From assembly GCF_028009165.1 (NCBI RefSeq), contig NC_079244.1, positions 310,001 through 374,000 on the forward strand: a DNA stretch of 64,000 nt, given 5' to 3'. Position 1 is the stretch's first letter, and each line of letters begins with the position of its first letter. The stretch is from Akanthomyces muscarius. Its lineage: Eukaryota; Ascomycota; Sordariomycetes; Hypocreales; Cordycipitaceae. This document shows positions 56,459-64,000 of this stretch, piece after piece. The notes beneath the pieces are model-generated. The model saw nothing but the letters and a program-made list of their open reading frames with translations, searched no databases and had not been told where the DNA came from. A program made the position numbers and the translations under genes.

Positions 56459-57013
56459 TTAGAAGCAGTTGGCCTTGACGCCGGCAATTCCAAGCAACTC
56501 GGCGCTGAGACTGACAAGTGCCTGGCCACCAGCCTTGAGCTTCTCCGCCTTGGTGGTCGCGCCGAGCATGAGCTGCACGGCCTTCTTGACACCGCCCAGA
56601 GCCTCAATGTACTTCTTGATGCGAGCAATCTTGGCCACGGGAATGGCCGTGGAGCCAATCGCCCACATGACGGAGCCGACGCACTTGGTAACCTTCCAAA
56701 AGTCACGGGCCTCGAGGGCGAAATCGGCGTCGGTGTCGGCGGCCAGCTCGGCGCCGGGGCTACGGTAGTTGTTCTCGACGAACCACTCGTTGGCAGCCTC
56801 CTCGCCGGCAGCGAGGACGTCGTCGGGGATGGAGGCAATGGCGTTGAAGGTGTAGGCGAGGGCGGGGGCAAAGTCCTCAGTGAAGTTGTAGTTGCCGGCG
56901 GCGACTTCAAAGTTTTGGTTAGCCTCGAGGGCGCGAACCTCGAAGGGGGTGGCGGCGACAGCGGCGAAGGCGCTGGGCAAAAGACCAGTGAAGGCGAGAA
57001 GAGAGAACTTCAT
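56459..57013 (-). CDS. Small secreted protein, lysine-rich helical C terminus
   Basis: 184 residues. The N terminus MKFSLLAFTGLLPSAFA is a clear signal peptide. The mature part begins with an acidic segment, followed by DFWKVTKCVGSVMWAIGSTAIPVAKIARIKKYI and GGVKKAVQLMLGATTK, a hydrophobic, glycine- and lysine-rich amphipathic region. It ends NCF. Two cysteines only (the KC of KCVGS and the final C) could form one disulfide joining the helical region to the C terminus. Similar proteins occur in many ascomycetes without known function. A membrane-active role is inferred from composition only. It is convergent with the ABC transporter, with 250 bp between stops. Confidence 0.8.
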   Translation of the reverse strand: MKFSLLAFTGLLPSAFAAVAATPFEVRALEANQNFEVAAGNYNFTEDFAPALAYTFNAIASIPDDVLAAGEEAANEWFVENNYRSPGAELAADTDADFALEARDFWKVTKCVGSVMWAIGSTAIPVAKIARIKKYIEALGGVKKAVQLMLGATTKAEKLKAGGQALVSLSAELLGIAGVKANCF

Positions 57014-58609
57014 ATTGAAATCTGAACGAGAAATAGATTTTATTAAAGGAAAAGAATGACCCTGAAGTTGCTTGGTGGGAGCGGTGGTGCCAACGGTGTA
57101 AGTCGGTGATGATGATTTAAATCTAAGAGTTCAATCCAAAGGTGAGGAATCGCACGACTATATACTCATAAACTTGATAGATGAGGCATTATATTCTCTC
57201 ACCATATCATCTGGAAGCTGAGACCAGACGAAGCCGAATCTGCCTATTCGTGTTCAGCTTTGCCGATCCCAAGCGAGGCTAAAACAAGCTTATTACGGAG
57301 CCGTTGAAGCTTCACCACCTCCACCACTCCACTGCCCCCGTCCAGGCTGAACACTGTGCACTGTCGATCCAGGGTAAAGCTGAAGAAGTCGCGTGGAAAT
57401 CTGCGGGGAGCATTGCAAAAACAGGAAATAGTCATCTTACGCCAAGAAGAATAGTTGCCCTGAAGCCCCATCATGGATGAATACGATGTGAACGACGCCC
57501 CGTCGACGGATTGCAAAAGAAGAAGGTGCTTCGGGGACGCCACTGACCTGATCAATATTTTCTGACGTAGCCATCTTCCTGCCGCTGCCGAGATGAGGAA
57601 GCAGATACTTGGAGAACTGACTCGAAGATAAGAGAGCTGGTTGAGTAGGCCGATTCAGTGCAACAATTATCGCTTGTAGAATTAGAGTGTGCCTGCGAAC
57701 GTTACCCGGCATAGGGCTGCCGGCGGGTGCTGAGCCGCGTATTTCCATGTTAAGGCCCATCTTGGCTGAACGGCTGAGATGGGTCGCCCTGAAGGAGCCT
57801 TGTGGAAGTGGAGGGGTCGGGAGGTGCAGTTATCCGTATTACCATGGCGAACTGTAGTAAAAGGATTTCTTGAAACAGCGCTTAGCCTTTTATTGAAAGG
57901 TCAATGGTTAAAGTAAGAGCCTGCAGGGTTGTTGTCTACTGGTAGAGCGGTTGCTCTTGGCGCCTACAACGAAGAGACGTGGCGTCCAGTTGCGAGCTCC
58001 GGCCAAGATGACGAGCCGCCAAGCGCATAAGGAAAAAGTTCAAACGTAACAAAATGCGCATGAAGACAAGGTAGGATCTTTCTCGTGAAAGAAAGAAACA
58101 GGCTATACGTCCGCTATGGTACCTGTTGGGCCGTTCCGTGGCCACTTTGCCGGCCATTGCCCACATATCGGACGCAATTCAGCCTAGGGGCCAGATCCCC
58201 CTTTCTGTTGCAGACAAACTATCTCGAGGCGACCTAGAAATGGACTTCGCAGCCCGGGCGCTTAAACTTTCGGCTTGCTCTTTGTCAATCAAAGAGTGCC
58301 CTATGAGGGGGAAGTCGGTGCAGGGCGCAAGAGCCAATGACAGCCCGTCCCGACCAACCTGGGCGCTTAAATCTGAAACAGCTTTGTTGTTAACCACCCC
58401 TCCAATTATTTGGGCAGCGTTGGTTGAGTGAACTTTTCCTTCTTTGCAATCCTTCATGTATTGATTGCTTCTATCTTTTCGACATTATTGTCTTGAATCT
58501 ACCCCGAAGTCGAAATATCCCGAATCCTGGCGAGGGCGAAGTCTACACAGGAGGCAAACAATAGCTGTGCCACTCACCATATACAAGGACCTAGGTCCCG
58601 GTGTTCACC
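57014..58609. other. Intergenic
   Basis: No supported gene. Frames such as 57437-57760 minus lack motifs. A tRNA-like A box near 57942 was examined and not accepted. Confidence 0.45.
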
Positions 58610-59760
58610 ATGTTGCACAATTCAAGGCGCGCAAAGGCGAACCTCATCGCATCTTTGTGCCTCTTGATCTTTGCACAACCTGGCGCCTCCGACGACTGGA
58701 CCGCCGAGTTTGTGTTCCCGGCCACGACAGGCTACGTGATGCACAACATGGACGTCATGGAAGTCAGCTACAAGTCCAACTACCCCAACGCCAGCTTGTG
58801 GTGTTTCTGTTACAACGGCAAAGAGGACCCTGCAAATTTGGTCATTAGTACGTGCAGACATTCCCCAAACCAAACCAGGCCCGTTGCTAATCATTTTGCA
58901 CTTCACCATCAACAGTGGGCGTGTACAAAAACGCAAAGCCCCTCGACGGATACCAGGACTTTCAATTCGACGCAAATTTCGCATCCGACTTTTGCTGGTA
59001 CAACCTGCGCAACCTGGATAATGAGGAAAAGGGATTGAACGGGGTGCGCTTCTCGTACGACTGGAAGACGCGAGACAAGCCATCGACCTTGAAGGCAGGC
59101 AGCAAGCCCGAGATGACGGCAGCGCCGAGCACCACGGCCGATGCGCCCGCGTCCACATCCGCCACGGCGACTTCGGCCCCTCCTGCGTCCTCGGCCGCAC
59201 CGTCGGGCTCGTCTTCAGGTGCCCCGGCGGGTTCGTCGTCGGGCGCATCCGCAGCACCAACGACGGCTGGACCAGGCTCAAACTCAGCGACGCAGACCGG
59301 CGGTGGCGGCTCACAAGCAACCGGAGGCTCCGATTCTTCGTCCGCCTCGCCAAAAAAGGGCTCAGACACGGACAGTAGCAGCACCACCACCAAACCTACA
59401 GCGGGAGAATCTGGCTCACCGCCATTAAACAACTCGACAGTGCCGCTCATTGGCAATGGCACAACGGGCGGCGGCGAGAGCAACTACGGCGCCGCGTCGC
59501 CTGCTCTCAGTAGCGGCGTCATCGCTGGCATCGCTGTTGGCGCGGTGCTCGGCGTGCTGGGCATCTTGGGTTTTTTGGGCGCGCTGTGGCTCGTCAAGCG
59601 CCACAGGAAGGGCACGCTGGCCCGGCAGAGCCGCATGCAGGAGCGCGAATCCAAGAGCGCCGCGTTCGGGACGTATGGCAGGTTTGAGGTAGATGGCAAG
59701 TCATTGCCCGGGGAGCTGTGCGGTGATAACAAGCCTGGTTTGGTGGAGCTACCCGGTTAG
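58610..59760 (+). CDS. Single-pass Ser/Thr-rich membrane protein (wall-sensor-like)
   Basis: Two exons, 58610-58847 and 58916-59760, give 360 residues. A signal peptide (ANLIASLCLLIFAQPGAS) is followed by an extracellular domain of about 100 residues with WCFCYNG and FCWYNLR cysteines. Then comes a 150-residue Ser/Ala/Thr/Gly-rich stalk. A membrane segment follows (VIAGIAVGAVLGVLGILGFLGALWLV, residues about 275-300), flanked by a basic KRHRKG stop-transfer. The short cytosolic tail contains YGRFEVDGKSLPGEL. The layout is that of fungal wall-stress or surface sensors, and the family is otherwise unnamed to me. The splice joins VI to MGVYKN in frame. Confidence 0.85.
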
Positions 59761-62700
59761 TTGGCGCTGAGAAAGCTGGGAGGCTGGTTGTATGAAATAT
59801 CGACCTATGGGCCGAGGTAGTATTTTCTCTCTTTGGTGTACAAAAAGTAATAATGAGGCCATTTACTTCCATTTGGGAGGGTGGGGGGACTCTGTACTTG
59901 TGATAGGCCCCTCTCATCTTCCAATAATCTATCTTCGGCGAGCAGCGGAGTGTTCTTGGGCATTGATTGCATCGCCACACTTATGACGAGTCCTGTCCAG
60001 GCTAGAGCCGCGTGACCAAGACACGATTTGGCGAACGCGGATCTCCACGAGTGCGCAGCTATTTCGGAAAGCGCGGAATTGCCATCAACTAACACGGCGT
60101 TGGTATTTTTCTGCGAGTGCTAACGTAGCCGATAGCCGGTGTTAGTGTGGCAGTGAGGCTGTCGACCGGCTTCCGAGATCTCCGCGTCCAGCACGTTGCC
60201 CCTGCCGATTAATCCACATCCTTTTGCAATCAGGTGATGCCGTCGGTGAAGCAAGCACCATAAGGGTAATCCCGGTAGTATCCTGCTCTGTCTTGGACTC
60301 TTTTCCCGAATTGTTCCAAAGAATGTCCCAGAGCAGAGTTCTGGGAATTATTTCAGCTTATAATAGGCGACGTGGGTTGCCTATTCTAAGCACCTTTTGC
60401 TGAGTCTTTTTCAATTCGCCAACATCCTTACGTGATGCCTGAATAGACTGCGCACTTCGGGGCGGGTATTACGAAAGGAGCTCGTCACTGTTTACTTCAA
60501 ATTCCGTAAAATGGAATTGATAGAAATTGAATCTTTTGAATTAACACCACTAGTAATGTAAAATTGAACTCCTGCGAGCACTAGATAGAGCATGGTCATA
60601 ACTGTGAGTGAGCTCTCCCGCTTTCCACGTTGTCGCCAAGAAACCTTGCCTCACTTACACACGAACAGCCTCCACAAAGTGTCCCACGCGGCGGCGACGA
60701 CAGATATATCGATGAGGATCATGGAGAATGACAATGAGTATCTAATAGTAACTCGTCTCTGTCGATGCCTCCGCAGATGTCCTCCATCACCTGATGTGGT
60801 CGGTGGCCGCATCCCGTTCCGTCCCGGAGCCTTCCTTGTCGCTGACCAGTTCGGACATGGTCCGAGTTCGCTCTACCCAACATTCCTGGAACAACAAGCG
60901 TCCATCTCTGTGCTTGGCGAGGGCCGCGTTCAGAGCCTCTGCAGGGTACGTATTGCTCATCTTGTGTCGGCGAACTCGGGCTAGGCCGCTCTCTGGGGTC
61001 CCGCACACGTGCTCTTTCGGGGCCTCAGGCTTTTGCTAAGGGTACGCGAATGAGACGACTCGCCGACTGGCATTAACGTTAAAGAGAGCTTCTCCGCTAG
61101 GATAGGGAGTACACCATTTTGTGAATTTGACTCCGCCTTCGGGATAGCTTTCTTGTGCGGCAGCCCAGCCCTTGCCGGAAGCGATGCCGCCACCTGCGCT
61201 ACTCTTCCGGAATTTGCGCCGATCAGCCACGGAAACGACACTAGGAACATCTGTTTCTAACCATGTGTATTGCCTGTCAACGTAAAGGCCAGGGTTTCGC
61301 TCCACACAAGGCTGTCGCCGGTCCCGATCATAAAACGCCTTTTTCTCCGTCTCAATGCTCTCAATTCCAGTCAACAAATTCCATATTCATTGTTCTACAA
61401 ACTTACCATCAAATAATGTATTGAGACATTTTTAATGCCGAGTTGGATGACAAAGAGGCGCAGCTGTCACAAAGTACCGCTTGAGCAAGTTACGAGCGCC
61501 ACGCCAAGCACCACATATGCGCTGAGGGTTAATAGCCGACGGAAACCCAGGGTCAAAATCATGGGAATTATGTTTCGAGCCGGATTATGACTCCTGCACA
61601 CCCTATTCCCTATCTTGTATAGTTTTACAGTAGTTCTCAATGACTATAATAGGATACAGAGGTGCACATTGGAGAATTGAGGCAATTGCCGACGATACGA
61701 GAGTTCTCCGAGGCTATTGAACGAAGGATACTAGATGCTCAAGCCTGTCATCATGAGGGAGTCAAAGCGCGAAGGAACTACCGGAATTTTAACGCAAGGA
61801 TAATTGGCGTATGATGAGTATATGAAGTAAATCCAGCCACTGTTGTGGCGCCGATATATTGCTATGCTTACCACGCGGGTTATCATCACTGCTTGACGAC
61901 CAACTTTGAACTCGACTAAAATGATTTCCTATGACTACCAGAGAACATGCGAAAGCAGACGCCTTCAGCGAACTGTAGACCAAAAACTACACGCCGAGTG
62001 AATTAAGCGAATTCGGCGAACAGAATATTGCTACGAAGTACTTGTGGAACAATCTAATGGGGTATTACCAAGGATGCTTACAAGTTAGTCACATGGCTGC
62101 GGCCCTAGACTGGATTAGTTGGAACTGATGTGAGAACTGGAAGAAGCTGGAAAATAGGAAAAAAGAGCAGACCAGATTACTGCGCCTCTCGGAGCAATCT
62201 GGTATTCGACGCAGTCGTTCATATTCCAGCCCTGTCCTGGTGGATAATCCAAGATATAGCTGCGCGGTCACCTACCTGCTCGGCCCCTTGGCCACTTGGC
62301 GTGGGCTTGGTAACTACAGATATGTTTTAGCGAAATAAGTTATTGGGGAGTTCTGGGCACAATTGTTGCTGTGTTAGGAGGTTCGTTTCAATAAAGTGAC
62401 GAAATTTTAATGACCAAGGTTTCCCAAGGCACAACCGGGCTACCCTCTCTTACAGGCATTCACGCTATTTGACTATGCACACCTCTAGAACTTCATGCTC
62501 CCTCAGCAAACCTATAATAGAGGAATTTATAGTTTACAATGGCGGAAACAACTCTCACCTGCCATTTTCGGCAATATCCAAGACGCCAAAAATAACTCTA
62601 AGCACAGGCTCCGGCACTTGTTTGGGAGCAGGGCGGGACCCTCGGGGAGCTAGAGCCCAGACGCCCTGACGCAACTCGCTGCTCATTCCGGAGTACGATA

Positions 62701-62965
62701 TACGGGAAGCTGGTACGAGAATATTGAAAAAATAGTTCAACAGTAATGTGAAGAATATCTCTGCTTTCCAGTTTAGCCGTGTGCGCCCAACTTGTTCCAG
62801 CAAAGACTTATAAAGGGACGACTTCCTCATCGTTTGAGAACCCTCTTCTCTACCCTCAAGCAAACTTACACCTTCATCTCTCAAGCAAGAGTCCGTCTTC
62901 TTTTCCTATTATGTAGGATTTCCAACTCATATCCCTTTATCATCAAGATCTTTACATCTGCGAAA
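59761..62965. other. Long intergenic region
   Basis: 3.2 kb without a supported gene. A 113-codon minus-strand frame at 61036-61377 (WCTPYPSG, ending FAYP) and overlapping frames at 60719-61008 look mildly protein-like, but lack ATG starts in good context or known motifs. They may be relics. Confidence 0.45.
62808..62817 (+). promoter_or_regulatory. TATA box upstream of the Cry-like gene
   Basis: TTATAAAGGG lies about 150 bp before the ATG at 62966, followed by CT-rich leader sequence (CTCTTCTCTACCCTCAAGC). This arrangement is typical of a fungal promoter. Confidence 0.5.
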
Positions 62966-64000
62966 ATGAAGATTGATTCTGATGCCGCCCTCGGTTACGC
63001 AAACGCTGCGCTCACTGCTGCTAAAGGTGGCGTGAACTTGGATATCAAGGATAGCAACGCCATATTCCAATACATTTTCTCCATCTTTTCCATCGGCGCT
63101 GGCCTTGTTCCTGTCGTTGGACCTCTGTTTGGAACAATTGTCGGGCTTATCGGCCAAGTTGCATTTCCCAAGACAACCGATCCCAATGCCGTCTGGAACA
63201 GCCTCCGCGAGAACGTTGAGAATCTGATTGGTGCAAAGATCCAAATCAATCAGATTCATATCTTTAAAAACAAGATTGATGGCTTTGCCTCAAACATGCA
63301 GGCCTTCACCCGTGTCTGGAACGACCATGAGAAGGCCACCGGAGACTCCAAAGCAAAGCAGGCCGAAACTCTACGCACGCATCACATTGCCTTTCTAGCC
63401 GTGCTGCGGGCTGGGATCCCAGAATTCCAGAATGAGGACGCTTCCGTGCCCTCTCTTCCGTTGTTCGCCCAGGCTGCCAACATCCATCTCACGCTGCTCG
63501 CCGATGGCATCAGGCACGGGGCAGAGTGGGGATTCACCCCGGACTATGTCAACAACAGTCTGCAGCGCGAGTTCGGCGAGCTGACTGGATCTGTCAAGGA
63601 GAGCCGAGCTCTGGACGCAAAGTATCGTCGAGAGGATAAATCGAACCTGGAACTACTTCAAGACGCCATCAATGTCGGCGAGGAGGCAGGCTGGCCTGCG
63701 GAACTGCTTGACCGTGGAAAGTCGCACACGAGATTCTGGCTAAGCCAACAGCCCTGTCCAAACGAGCTGTCATCAACTATCCTACCTACGCAAACGATAC
63801 CTACGAGAAGGGCCGAAAGCTGGTCAAGCCTTACAAGCTTGGAAACTACCACGGTAAAGGCGTGAGTGAAGCACTGCAGTTCAATGCCCTCTCCGACTAC
63901 GACTCGACAATGATAAAGAGCGTGCTCACCTATGCTGAATTCTGGCCCTACCTTACCGGCAAGATGGAGATGCCCGACTCGGCCAAGAATGCGCTGGATC
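62966..64000 (+). CDS. Fungal Cry-like protein (delta-endotoxin domain I family), partial, with frame break
   Basis: From ATG 62966 an all-helical protein begins with a hydrophobic helix (SIFSIGAGLVPVVGP). Later it carries a PLFAQAANIHLTLL block followed by a WGF motif, the central-helix signature of bacterial Cry toxin domain I (Endotoxin_N). Bacterial domain I inserts into gut membranes and forms pores. Fungal homologues are known, probably by transfer from bacteria, and their role is not established. The first frame ends at 63865, but protein-like sequence resumes in another frame from about 63715 and stays open to 64000. This is consistent with a single-base indel or a sequencing error. 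There is no plausible intron there. The 3' end is outside the window. No signal peptide is visible. Confidence 0.8.

Noticed and set aside
57931..58010. tRNA-like stretch with a perfect A box (TGGTAGAGCGG) and a CTCTT/AAGAG stem
   Set aside because: No GGTTCRANNCC B box follows, and the acceptor arms do not pair, so it is not called a tRNA gene.
61036..61377. 113-codon minus-strand frame
   Set aside because: It begins with TTG rather than ATG, has no family motif, and no splice structure could be built.

Overview
The window is nuclear DNA of a filamentous ascomycete. Genes carry short GT...AG introns of about 50-70 bp with TACTAAC-like branch points, and the families present (Zn2Cys6 regulators, HET and NACHT/NB-ARC proteins, CmcJ-like oxygenases, a fungal Cry-like protein) are typical of Sordariomycetes. 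A hypocrealean, possibly insect- or nematode-associated, is the best guess, but the sequence alone does not name a species. There is strong evidence of repeat-induced point mutation (RIP).

Layout. 1-3.4 kb: two convergent membrane-protein genes. 4.0-14.1 kb: an AT-rich, RIP-degraded block that can be read as nested transposons. A Fot1/pogo-type element bounded by inverted repeats was interrupted by a 118-bp TG...CA element with a 5-bp target duplication, and by a Ty3/gypsy element with 186-bp LTRs. The gypsy element itself carries a second Fot1-type element. 14.4-19.6 kb: an accessory island with an SDR oxidoreductase, a five-exon CmcJ/AsaB-like oxygenase, a small Cys protein and a serine beta-lactamase-like hydrolase. 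20.5-27.2 kb: an intact, un-RIPed Ty3/gypsy chromovirus with identical 395-bp LTRs, a CAGTA target duplication, gag, pol with chromodomain, a probable -1 frameshift site, and an extra antisense ORF with a Zn2Cys6-type cysteine pattern. 27.5-31 kb: an NLR-type gene (DUF7708-like, NB-ARC, TPR) just beside the retroelement.

32-36.5 kb: a divergent Zn2Cys6 regulator/MFS transporter pair, followed by a frameshifted NACHT relic. 37.9-40.9 kb: the plasma-membrane alkali cation/H+ antiporter Nha1. 44 kb: a Ser/Thr-rich secreted protein with a GPI-type tail. 46.6 kb: a HET-domain relic. 48.0-50.8 kb: a CaaX-box protein and a four-exon APH-type kinase-like gene. 51.6-56.2 kb: a five-exon ABCC (MRP-type) transporter, convergent with a small secreted protein. 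58.6-59.8 kb: a single-pass Ser/Thr-rich membrane protein resembling a wall sensor. 63-64 kb: the 5' part of a fungal gene for a Cry-like domain I protein, with an apparent frame break, running off the window end.

Exon structures were built by hand from splice signals, reading-frame phase and remembered family motifs. No alignment or search was run. The window mixes housekeeping genes (Nha1) with accessory genes, and both the RIPed and the young transposons lie beside accessory or self/non-self recognition genes.
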